Shown here: piece by piece, positions 23,754-35,350 of the stretch | Position numbering within the stretch: the first letter of the stretch is position 1 | Layout of the letters: every line of letters begins with the position of its first letter | Assembly (NCBI GenBank): GCA_002914845.1 | Contig: JXTC01000491.1 | Span: 121,291 to 185,290 of the forward strand | Origin: Trema orientale | Lineage: Eukaryota; Streptophyta; Magnoliopsida; Rosales; Cannabaceae | Length of the DNA stretch: 64,000 nt | Reading direction: 5' to 3' | Position numbers and translations under genes: made by a program | The notes under the pieces: generated by a model | Seen by the model: the letters and a program-made list of their open reading frames with translations, nothing else | Told to the model about the DNA's origin: nothing | Databases searched by the model: none

Positions 23754-26700
23754 TCAATTAAATCTACTACAGGTTCGCCTAATCTCTCCCTGGAAACCTG
23801 TCTTGACACCAATCTGGCCCATCTTCACCATTGACTCCACAAAATCTGCTTGAAAAAATGGTCGATTAAATGCTGGATTACTAAAGAAACCAAGGTAGGA
23901 GTCCATTATACTCCTTGTTGTCACGTCATCTCTAAGCCTTGCGTCAGATTCCAACACAGCAAAGCCATTCACAATATTTTGCATTATGTGGATGTCGAAT
24001 GTCTGCTCGCTCCCTTGGTCGATCGGTAATCGTAAGTTAACGTCGCCGTTCTTAGGGCATCTTGCTTTGAGCACCAGAAGGAAATTAGGGTTAATGGCTG
24101 GGTCGGATCCACCGCTGCCAGGGAAAAAGTTGTAGAGCCTTTTTGTCATGAAGAAGCAAGCTGTGGTTCCAATTGTATGAGCAGCTGCAAGTTATACAAC
24201 AAACAAAAAAATATTTATGTAATTAAGGTTAGGGGAAAAAAAAAATACTTCCTATAATATGGGAAAGTGTTCTTTTTTAGAAAGGGGAAAATTAATGCGA
24301 CCATGATCATATCCAAATTGAAAAAACTTAGGTTTATATTTGTTAATAAGAAAATGCAAAAAAATAAAAATAAATAAATAAATAAAAAATAAAGAAATAA
24401 TTGAAGTATGACATTTTTGTATTTTAACTTGTCTTTTCGCTTGTACAAAATTTTACCTCCACATTTCAAATCTCTACAAATTTGTATTTTCTATGTACAA
24501 ATTGAATGATTTGTGCTTACTATTTTAAGTTATTTTCAATAGATTTTTTGTGTTAACCAATAGAAATAAAATATCCCCAGTTCAGATTATGTGTTGAGTG
24601 AGAAATTTGTTGGTTAATTTATATGCAAAATGTACAATTTTGTAACGATTTGAAATGTAAATGCATAATTTTGCACAAGCCAAAGACATAGTTAAATTTA
24701 TAGAAATCTATACTCCAAGGTTTTTTTTTTTTTTTTTTTTTTTTGTTGTTGCAGATAACCCTTTGTTAATTAACTACAAAATACGATTATTATTTGAATA
24801 GAAATCAAGATTAAAATAGCAAGAATAGATGATTAATTATTAGAAAACATTATAATTAATATTTTGTGTACATCTCCGAAGGGGTAGCATTGCCCAAATT
24901 CTCAACAATAATAGATGATTAATAGAAAATCTACACTATGTTGGGTAGGAAGGAAAGAAAAATGGAATGAAAAAATAAGTATAACGGATAGAAAATAGGA
25001 GTGATAGAAAAAAAAAATGTTTTCCCTTTATGTTGTTGGGTATGTAGGAAAGAAAAAAAATATGTCTTTGGTAAAATTACAAATTAGCAAACTTAAATAT
25101 ATTTCTTTGTTTAAAAACAAAAGGGTAGTTAACTAATTTTATATATTTTTGCAACTTATGACATTTTTCCTTCCCGTTTTTGTCTAAATTGGAGAGCGTG
25201 AAAAAAGGTGGGGCCCTTTCTATTTTTTTCCTCTCATTTTTCTCTTCTTTTCTTTTTTTCCTTCCTACTAAACAACCTATTTTCCTTCCACTTTTTGATC
25301 ACGTACTTTTTTTCTTATCCCTTTTTCCCTCCACCAAACATAGCCAAGCACAACTACAGGGAAAGTAAATGAACCAGGAAACTAATTATGAAATTAAAGT
25401 GACCAATTACTAGTAGATTTTTATGTATACTTGTTTAATATATGATAATCATGCTTAAAATTATTTTTATGGTTCTACTACATATTTTTTAATTGAATAT
25501 ATGTTACTAAGTAACAAGTATATCAATTCTAATTCGGATGATCACAAGCAAAGAAAATATATACATATATATACACACACAGAAATATACGTTGTACTTA
25601 TATACTTCTATAAAGTAAACAAGCCATTAATGTTATATATTGTTTGGTAAGTAGGTGGTCTATTTCAATCTCTTTCCACAATTAGAAGTAAAGTTGCGTA
25701 TTCATCTCTGTTGTACTAAAATAATCTAAAAGGGCTAATATACCTCATTAATTAAAGAAAAATGTTAATGTTCAAGCAAATCAAAATATAAAATCTTAAT
25801 ACCTTTCAAAAAAAAAAGTTAAAAAATCACGAAACGGAAGTGCAGAAAATTTTTATATATTTCTTGTTTCTGTTTCTATCTACTTTCCTTCTCGTATTAA
25901 ATAGCTATCAATAACCACGTATACTTTCTTCCTGAAGACAATAAAAAAAAAATATATATATGTATATATATATACATATATTTAAGTAATTCTAGAGATA
26001 CAAAGTCAGTGGTTAAAATACATGACATATATGTTTGCGTATAATTTATGTGTATTCCTAGCATTACTCTATGTTTATGTAGGTATATTAGAAGAAAGAA
26101 GCTATATATGTCTATATATGAGTGTGATTCTTATTTGAAAAATGTTTAAGAGTTTACTTTTATAGTGCTTAATACCATAAGTAATTAATTACCAAAAAAA
26201 TACCAGAAGTTATTAATTAATTAAGTACCCAATTAATCTTAGAGATGTGGGAGCACTTCATTAGTGTGTGGGTACTAAGTAATATTGTTATATATCTTTA
26301 CAAAAATCTAGAAATTGTTTTTACAAAAATCTAGAAAAAATAATTTGATTGATTTGGTATCATAGAGTACATGTTATATATCTTTCAGAAATCTAGAAAA
26401 TATAACTTGGTTGATGTGGTATCACATAAAACTATTAATAACATCATTAATATTTTTTTAGATTTATAACTTAGATGATGTAACGTCTTAGGTGATAATT
26501 AATGAGTGGAAGTGAAAACTAAACATATTAAAAGGAAGTCAGTTACACGTTTGTTAGCACCACACAACACACACTAATGTTATCTTTTAAAATGTGAATT
26601 TCGTGGTCAATTTAGTTGATTTAAGACTTCAAAACCGACCTCCAAATCAAATAGAAAACTTTAATTCCAAAACGACCAAATAATCCAAAATAAAAGAAAA

Positions 26701-29700
26701 ATAAATTGATTTAATTTGATTTGAACGGTTTGTTGGCTTTTTGAACACCCAAAGTTAAAACACCTAAACTTAGTTAAACAATTTACGGCATATTCCTATT
26801 TCGATGAATTAAAGTAACATATATTCCTTTTCTTTTTATTATTTTGAATAATAAGTGGAGAATTTGAACATTAAACCTCAACATTAAAAATGAGTGTAGT
26901 AACTAAGCCTAAGGATAGTTTTACTTATTAATTCCTCTTTTACAAACTTATAAAATGAAAACCTCAACCCTCTCTTTATTTGTACATGTCGATGAAAATT
27001 TGAATCTATAGAGTACAAAATTTAATGTATGCTGATATTGTGATATTGTCTTAAGATAATTATTAGTTATCTAATGGTATCAGAACACATAACGTAAGAG
27101 AATGAATTCGAATCCTTGTATAACTCAATCATATATCTAAATCATGCAAAGATTGTTAGGGTTAATACCGTTAAAGTATTCATTTATATTTTGTTGATTT
27201 AAATAAAATAATATTTTTCTATTTGAAATTGTGCATATTTTATATGTCTTATAAATATCAGAAAATCTTTAGTTTATTAATATAACTATGAATTTAATAT
27301 ATAAGTGTTATATGCATGAGAATTAAATTACTAGTCATAATCAATAATAATTAATTAAAGTATGAGATATTTAATTAAATATTATTAGTATGGTCTATTA
27401 ACATTAAGAATCTAATAATCTTATCGGACTATTGATGTGGTGACATCTCAATAGAGGTACTTTATATAGTACGATTATATAGGACTAGACCAAACAAGAT
27501 TTGCATATCACATAAATTTCGTTAATTGTTGAGGGTTCAAATAATCCTACTAGACGATCATATGTGAATTAATTATAATCTAAGTAGTTATAGACTTCTA
27601 TTAATAGCATTATGTTTTTTTGAAATACTTGTTAAGATTTGTTTTCAAAGCGACCAAATTACTTTTTTCTTGGGAACATAATAAGATGGATAGCTGGGAA
27701 TGTAACTTACAAATATGGAATCCATTCATTCTTAAAGGAAGTTAAACAGATAATTCTCTTGTGTATTAATTTTGTACTTAAACAGTTCGAATACTCAATT
27801 TATAATAGATTTATAAATTAATTGTTCATTAGAAAATTAATGAAACACAATGATAAAAAAGTAATTAGAGAGGTAAACGGAAATTAACCTAACTCTAATT
27901 ATGAATTGTCTATAGAGGATTGAACTATATGTAGTGATTAAATCAATAGATTGTTCTCTTTGTTTTCTGAGTAAAATAAATTATGTAAATTCAAGAGTGC
28001 AATTTCATTTATTTAGTGGAGTAATATTGGAATTAATAGATTAGACAAATTAATTAAAGAGTTTAATTAATTATCCAAATTTATTCAAACTTGATTTATA
28101 AGCCAGAGGTCCCCAATGCCATCCCTAAACATTGTATTGGATATTACAGTATATCTATTATTACGCACTTGATAATATGTCCGATAACATATTAAATTGG
28201 TAATAATTGTTATTATCTAAATATATTAATTTATTAATTTTGAATTAATTAATTAGTAGAGGATATTTTGAATATTCTTACAATTGGCAATATGAAAAAA
28301 TCCATATTGACAACTAAGAAGCTCACACACGCATTCTCCTATTAAAAGGAGGGAAAATTTCTCTAAATAATTTGTTTTAAATTTGAAATTTTAAATAACA
28401 AACTATCGATATATTTTTAGAAAATATATTTAAGATAAGATCGTCTTTTTTAAAACATTCTTTTTAAGGGATGTTACACGTTTTTCACAAAGCTGTAGAA
28501 AGCGTGTGGTCTTTTTATTTTAAGGAGATAGTTCCTATTATCGATCTCTATTTATTTAATTAATTTCATTATTTTTTGAAATTAATTATTTGTTTTATAA
28601 ATAGTTTAATGAAAACAATTTTAAATAGAGATAAATAGGAGATTAAAAAACTAGAAAAATAGAACATACAGTTTTCTACAGAGCTTTAATACAAAATAAT
28701 AATAACTAGAGAGAAAAAGAAAAGAGTTTTTCCAATTTTCTATAGAAAATTTTGCAATCTCATATGCTGAGAATATTATAAGATCAGTAAAGTGTGACAT
28801 ATACTATTATTGTAGTACCCACTCTCGTTGATCCATTAGTGTTGAGGCTTAGCTTGGAAAGCCCGTGATTATGAAGAGAGAAGAGCTAAGATTTCTGGTA
28901 GTCTTCAGGAAGTGATATAATTCTGTTCTTTGTTCTTCTATGATATTATTAACATATTATTTTGTGATTGATGCTATGTACTTGTATACACAATAAGGTT
29001 TTGAGAAAATTTTTTATTGTGCCTGGGCCTATTTTTTCCACTGCACCATCGATTTTCCGACCAACAATAGATAGCACATAAAACAAATTGATGAGTAAAT
29101 TGATTATAAAACATAAAATGCTTATATATGGGTCATAATCTAGTAGTTTTTTTTCACTTAACTATAGGTATTTTTTTTAGTTGTTAGATTATATAATCTA
29201 ATGACTATCATAATTTGAATAACTGAAAAAAAAAAAAATAATTAGTACATATTATTTAATATTTTTCTCTCTCTACCTTCAAATTTAATTTGACTAAATA
29301 ATACTAAGAAAAAAAAAAAAACTACTAGTGCCCTATATATATATGCTCTTTCTGCGCAACTATAGCGTGGATACACATTGGTATTTAATTTCACTAAGAT
29401 CAAAAAGATCAAAAGGTCGACAGATTGCTCTTACATATATAAACACATTGACACTTGACCAAGAATACCCGTGCTCTCTGAACCCATTTTGATGCTCTAA
29501 AAGGTCTATACACCTGGCTACCACTCTCTGTGTTTTTCTCCCTAGAATAAACAATTCAGGTAAATTTTTGTTTTCTTGTGTATATTAATTATACGTTGAA
29601 AAAAGACAATTTCGCAGGCAACAGACAAAACATCATGCAAATATATATATTTATATATATATATATATAAAATATATATGTAGTCCCTTCACTGATCCAT

Positions 29701-31277
29701 TCAACATATAACAACATATATACAATTTTGCACAAAACCAACGTAGTTACCTAATTTTATTGTCTGCTACTAATTTTATGTAAAAGTTTATGTGAAGCAG
29801 AAACAATCAATCCTTATTTTTGTCCAAAGATAGCTATATGCATCATATGGTGCTCAACACCACATGATGTGTCAAACTCATTATGACACATCATGATATG
29901 TTACTGACTAAATATTATAATATACTTCAGATAAGTCTTATGTGAGACGTATAATATTCTTTAGATGAGTCATATGTGAAACCTAATTTATTAATTAGAA
30001 TCTTTCAATGATTGACAGATACGTCATTATGGTGTTAGGTACCACTGATGCTAATAACATTGCTCTCTCATTAATCCTTATACTTGGATTATGGTCTAAT
30101 TATTAATTGGTTAATTAATTCCTATTTCTTTTCCTAATTTAGCTCTAATTTCTCATGACGTTAAAAGTGACTTATGCACTCTTTTTCCTAAACTAAGTTG
30201 TGTGTTATTAGAGTAATATTACCCTATTCATCATATCACTTTGGATTTTTACCAAACACAAAGTCACCAAACTTGCATGAGAGGAGAGAGAAAGAAAGAG
30301 CAAGAAAAGAGTAAGAAAGAAAGAAAGAAGGTAAGTAAAATACCACTTAGTACTACAAGGTCTCTATCTGTGAGCCCTTTTCGAAGAAACTTAGCCTTGA
30401 GTTGCTGAATTGAGTCACTAACTTCCGGCATATCATTCGCCAGAAAAATGTTCGAAACCCGACCGTCTTTCCGGCCGGTCGGCACCTCGTAAACCGGTCC
30501 CCGAGCCTACATTTTGAACGGAAATTTTTTTTAGAAGCAAAAAAATAAACTAATACACAAGCAAGTGAAAATTTGATTGATAGAGCCAAGAGAGAGATGG
30601 CTATTACCAAGGCAATAGCGTCTCTTGCAGCCAAGGCAACGATGTCAGCACAAGAAACAACACCAGGGCATATAGCCTCTAGCTCCCTTTTGGCTGTTTC
30701 TATCACTTCAAATCCTCCAACTCCTTGGTGCCCAAATGCATGTTTCTCAGCATTAGGAATGTTGTCAATCAGAATCGAACCATCACATCCCTGCTCACAT
30801 ATTATTATGTATATGCATATGTATTGCCAATGCCATTAAGAAATAATTAATAATCTTCTTTTCATTTATTTATTTTTATTCATTTGTCCCACTCGTGTAT
30901 AATTTTATTAACTCATATTTATTAAAGTAACACATATGAGAACATTAGATACTATACAAATTATCAAGTTATCAACTTTGATGAGTCACCTACTCTCTTT
31001 CTTTTCTTCTCTTTTCCTTTTTTTTTTTTTTTTTTTTTGTGATGAGAAAAATGAGAGGGATATACATTGTGACAATAAGTACCTGAACAAAGCAGTCGTG
31101 GAAATGAAGGCGAAGGAGGATAGCAGCGGTGTTGGGATTGGAGATGACGGCGTTGCGGACTACGGCGCGGACAATGGCTTCGGCGGCGGGGCATGAGCCG
31201 GCGTAGAAGCCGACTCTAAGTTGAGCATTGGAGATGCCAATAATGAAAGTGAAAAAGAAGGCCAAAATCAAGTTCAT
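23754..31277 (-). CDS. Class III peroxidase, peroxidase 43-like
   Basis: Four exons on the minus strand: 31277-31083, 30790-30608, 30506-30344 and 24184-23754. All introns are GT...AG with matching phases, giving 323 residues. Residues 1-18 form a signal peptide ending ISNA, and the mature protein would begin [11 protein letters not shown]. The distal haem site is [10 protein letters not shown] (catalytic Arg and His), the first calcium-site segment is GCDGSILI, and the proximal haem ligand is the His of LSAAHTIG. Eight cysteines are present for four disulfides. The segments [16 protein letters not shown], [14 protein letters not shown] and MGQIGVKTG, with the LSAAHTIG variant, point to the peroxidase 43 subgroup. 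Such enzymes use hydrogen peroxide to oxidise phenolics in the cell wall or vacuole. The four-exon layout is the ancestral plant one. The last intron is unusually long because of inserted repeats. No defect was seen in the coding exons. Confidence 0.93.
24185..27059 (-). other. Part of the long third intron of the peroxidase gene
   Basis: The intron spans 24185-30343. This part is very AT-rich, with a 24-base T run at 24721-24744 and alternating TA runs near 25950. No coding signal was seen. Confidence 0.7.
27060..27153 (+). mobile_element. SINE-like fragment in the peroxidase intron
   Basis: An A-box-like stretch (TCTAATGGTATCAGAAC) is followed about 30 bases later by a B-box-like GAATTCGAATCC. 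This is the layout of a decayed tRNA-derived SINE. The first motif also resembles a retrotransposon primer site, so the identity is uncertain. Confidence 0.35.
27154..29066 (+). repeat. Probable solo Ty1-copia LTR in the peroxidase intron
   Basis: It begins TGTTAGGGTTAATACC and ends TTTTCCGACCAACA, giving TG...CA ends with short inverted repeats (TGTT/AACA). The interior has the composition and word use of long plant copia LTRs and no coding part. The 5-bp flanks (AAGAT and ATAGA) are similar but not identical, so insertion as a solo LTR is inferred rather than shown. Confidence 0.5.
29067..30343 (-). other. 5' part of the long third intron of the peroxidase gene
   Basis: AT-rich, with A/T runs near 29230 and TA repeats near 29641-29670. 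A stretch at 29350-29560 is richer in GC than its surroundings but matches nothing I recognise. Confidence 0.6.
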
Positions 31278-31771
31278 AATGTGTGTTTGTTTGTCTAGAG
31301 AGAGCTTTAGCTAGGTAGAAGTTTTTTCAAGGGAGGAGTTAATTTAGGGGGAAGAGAAAGAAATAAGGAATTATGGGTGATAGAGGGAAAAAGGGTTAAG
31401 AAGGTGTTTTGTGTTGAGAAGTAATGAAAAATCTTCGGCAGCTTTTAGGTTTCAGCTTTTGAGGAAATTAATTATATGTAGCCCTATGTTTCAATGTAGT
31501 ACATTACCTTTCTCACCTTCTTTATCATTTTTTATTAACTCTTTTTTTTTTAATATAAAAAAAGGTACCCGAAGTTGGGAACAACGAAAATAATTGTGGT
31601 GGATGTTTCTATACTAAAATGCTAAATACCACCACTACTAAACTTTTAATCAACAAAGATTACCATAAAAAGTTTGTAGGGTCCAGAATTTTGTCACCTT
31701 CTTTGTCATTTTAGAGAATTTCAGAAACGGAAAACGCATTAAAAGAAAAAAAAGTTACGAACGACGATAAT
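31278..31771 (-). promoter_or_regulatory. Upstream region of the peroxidase gene
   Basis: The 5' untranslated region and promoter of the minus-strand peroxidase should lie here. The purine-rich stretch at 31340-31400 (pyrimidine-rich in the gene's sense) resembles a plant leader. No specific element can be assigned with confidence. Confidence 0.4.
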
Positions 31772-31785
31772 GACTATGGTGGACC

Positions 31786-31903
31786 CACGAGCTTCAGCTC
31801 GTGTCGCGCAGTCTCCTCATAGAGGAGCATTGGGTGGTGGGTTCGAACCACACCCTTGCTAATCTAATCCCTAACCAACGAATTATCAAAAGGAAAAAAA
31901 AAC
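31786..31903 (+). mobile_element. Short tRNA-derived SINE with target duplication
   Basis: About 118 bases with an A-box-like start (GCTCGTGTCGCGCAGTC), a B box (GGGTTCGAACCAC) and an A-rich tail. It is flanked by the 14-base direct repeat GACTATGGTGGACC at 31772-31785 and 31904-31917. These are the defining traits of a SINE inserted by target-primed reverse transcription. Confidence 0.85.
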
Positions 31904-33184
31904 GACTATGGTGGACCGTGGTGATGTATCTACGCTAAAACTGCCAACTTAGTAAATATATCACAAATAATCCAGTATTATTAAATTTTTTAATCAACAA
32001 AAGATTACATATAAACTCATATAAGTGCATATGTTATAATATACAATAATATTGAATATATGTGTGGGACCTGTTTATACTGCCCAATGGACGCACAACA
32101 CACGACAGTTCAGAATTAATTAGCCATGGAAGAGTTATTAGCACGTTCTTCAGTTGGGATTAGTGAAACGATGTGCAAGGTGCAAGACAGCCTAGAAATA
32201 CTACTACAAAATACCCCTTTAGACGACGATTTTAAACCGTGATCTAACGTTACAGACGACGCCTCCAAAACCAGCGTCTATACCCGTGTCATCTTTTCTT
32301 CAGTACGAAATACGACAGATTATAACCGTCGTATAAAATACGAAATATGGAGAGAAAATGGCATTTTCAATGTTATAGATAATGTGTTTCAGCTGAAACC
32401 CATCGTCTATAGTTAAAACGTCAACAACTATAGATCAGGGTTTCCTGAAAAAATAATGATCTATAATTATTTTTTAAACAATTATAGATCACGGTTTTCT
32501 CAATTTATAGTAGTTTTTTTCTTTTAAGTAGTTTGCTCAATTTTGCATTTTTCCCACGGATTGTCAACATCTGTGATTCAAATGAAATGACAATAAAGCC
32601 TGCAATATCTTTCAAAGCACATATATAATATAATTTCTAATTCAAATCATCCAAAAATTAAAACTTATAGGTACTAATTAAGTACTTAATTATAACAAAT
32701 TAAAAATATCGATTACCAATTAAGGAATTGATGATATTGCTTATTGTGGTTCAACTCTCAATCATAGGAGCTGAAAGGTATGTTTTTTAGAGTGAGGCTT
32801 TCAAGAGAGAGAAATACACTAAATAGCTCTAAAAGAAAATATCTACTTAAAAATTCTTTATATCAATAAGCACTTTTTACTTAAAAAAAAGGGGGGCATA
32901 ATTTGTGATTAACAAATTTGGAGAATGAATTCTATGTAACTTCTCTGAAGTGGAGTTTTTCATTAACTTAATCAAAAGTTTAGAATATAGTTCTCTCCCT
33001 TATTCCCTCATATAATCAAAAGTTTGGAATATATATGGTCCAATCAAAACTAAGCTCTTATCATCACTTTCTAACCTAAACACATTGTATTAATATTCTC
33101 TTAGATATTTTATCAAACACATGCTGGTATTTGGACCTAACACTTAGGAAAAATATACATGTATGCAAACTATGGAAAAACACA

Positions 33185-34932
33185 TGATCACATCATGAAC
33201 GCAGCGGAAAAATTAGCGGATTTAGGTTTTAAATTTTTTACATGAAAACAATTTTCATAACCATATAACATGCATGCATCTAATACAGGATCATGTATAA
33301 CATAAATCAAATCTAGATGCATAAACCCTCCAATTGAGATTAGGGTTTACCACTTATAGCATGCTTCTCCTTGATCTCCTTGTTGATGGTGATCAAATCT
33401 CCAACCCTAGATCTTCTTGTCTATACTCTTACTCTTGGTTGAAGAGGTGAGTGGGCACCAAGTTGAATCCTACATTGGAGAACGATCAAGGATACCTTCT
33501 TGATCTTTTGGAACACCGGGACAAGAGATGAGAACGTGGGGTTGCAGGAAACTTTTTCTCTCCTCTCTTTCTCAGCCGTAGCCGATTTTTTTTCTCTCTC
33601 TCTCTCCCTGTACCTTATGCGTGTAGCACTCTTAGAATTACTGTGCAGTTTTTTTCTCTCATGTATCTTATATATATGAGGCCAAAAACAGCTAATCCCA
33701 GTCTAACTAGGATTGAGCTTGTTCTCCAATTTGGGCTTTAGGTGTATTTTTATAAATATATCCAACTCATGTAACTTATTCATTAAAATACCAACTTCTG
33801 TGTAGAATCATTATTTTACACAGTTTCATGAAACTAATTTCACAAATACCACCAACCAATTAATGAGCTTTATTGAGTTATATAAGGGACCTAATGGATC
33901 CAAATAATCTAAGCTCCAATAGTATGATAAATACATAATAACTCTTATTATGGTGTTTATATAAATACTATTAGTAAAGGGGATACTCCACTAAAGGCCC
34001 AATACTGCACTCTTAGATTAGATGTCATGCCTTTTATAGAGATTTAATCAACTAGCCTTGATCAACCGATCCATCTAGCATATTTTATACCACATATAGA
34101 ATCGCTATACAATGCCGTAGTTAGATATGTGAAATTACCATAATACCCCTCCAATACATATTTACCTTTAAGTTACCATTTTTCTATCAAGGAATAATAT
34201 TGTCAATAATTTTGTTCTGAATAGCCATTTAGACAAAATTATCAACCATTTCACAAAGTGAATACTAAGATCTTAGATTTAATTATTCTATGAATCTTGA
34301 AAGACCTTAAAGTGACATTAATGTATAGTGTCCTTAACTATTTGGTGTTCCCATCAATTCATAAATCTTAACCTCTAATATGCCAGAGTTCACTTCTAAT
34401 TTCATAGAGATTAGTCTTTTAGCAAATCAAAAGGCTATAACCCATGAAAGCAAGTCTAGTCAAATATCAAGGATTAAGATCTACATGCTAAGAGCTAGTT
34501 TGTGGTAATATAAGAATTGAGTTACGGCACTCCAATTTTTTATATTACCTATTCCAGTTCAATACACATAACTTATTTATGTTGTACTAGTGTTTCTATC
34601 AGAAGTCAGACACTTCAATGATTTGAGACACACCATTCCCGTTGAGATAGACAAACACTACAATCTTTAGTAAATAAAGTATTCCATCTTTATTTACAGA
34701 TTGTGAACTAATTAATTTAGACTTAGATAAAGAAACAAATCTCCTCATAATTAACACTTAATAATATTTTTTTCTTTATACACAAATAAAGTCATGGAAT
34801 CTTTTTCAGATAAATAAACTATTCAACTGAGATAGTTTAATCTAGCAAATATCATAATTACATATAAGAGAAAGTTGTCTACACTAAAAGGGTAAAATTA
34901 AAAATTTACTTTTAAGGACAAATATCCCAACA
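33185..34932 (-). repeat. Solo Ty1-copia LTR
   Basis: On the minus strand it starts TGTTGGGATATTTGTCC (34932) and ends at CATGATGTGATCA (33185), giving TG...CA ends and 1748 bases. It is flanked by ACACA on both sides (33180-33184 and 34933-34937), a perfect 5-bp target duplication. There is no internal coding region, so it results from LTR-LTR recombination. It is distantly related to the LTR at 50648-52950. Confidence 0.85.
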
Positions 34933-35350
34933 ACACATTGTATCCACATCATATCCTCCTCAAACTTAAACTTCAAATGACCAAGTCTAATGAAAAAGAT
35001 ACAAAAATATATACCAAAACAATTATTTTACTCTGTAAACATATACCAAGCTAGTTTAATAAAAAAGATACAAAAAAATATATACCAAAATAATTATTTT
35101 ACTCTATTATTAATAATACGTCACTTAGGCATTTAATCGAACACATAAACTACATGTATCATTTATATCCAAAATGATGTTTCTTTCTACTACAAAGATA
35201 TGCCCAACCAATTCTCATACTAAAATCAATGTCGACTTGCCAAATTTAATATGAGAATGATTATTTACCATCAAATAAACAACAAAATAATATAAACTAT
35301 TTGATAATACTTCTCTTAGACGTTTTATCCAACACAAGTTATGCATCTTA

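Noticed and set aside
27070..27085. TGGTATCAGAAC as a retrotransposon primer site
   Set aside because: No LTR ends just before it; the following B-box-like motif fits a decayed SINE better, though weakly.
30964..31196. Frames over the first peroxidase exon on the plus strand and in other phases
   Set aside because: The class III peroxidase reading explains this DNA fully.
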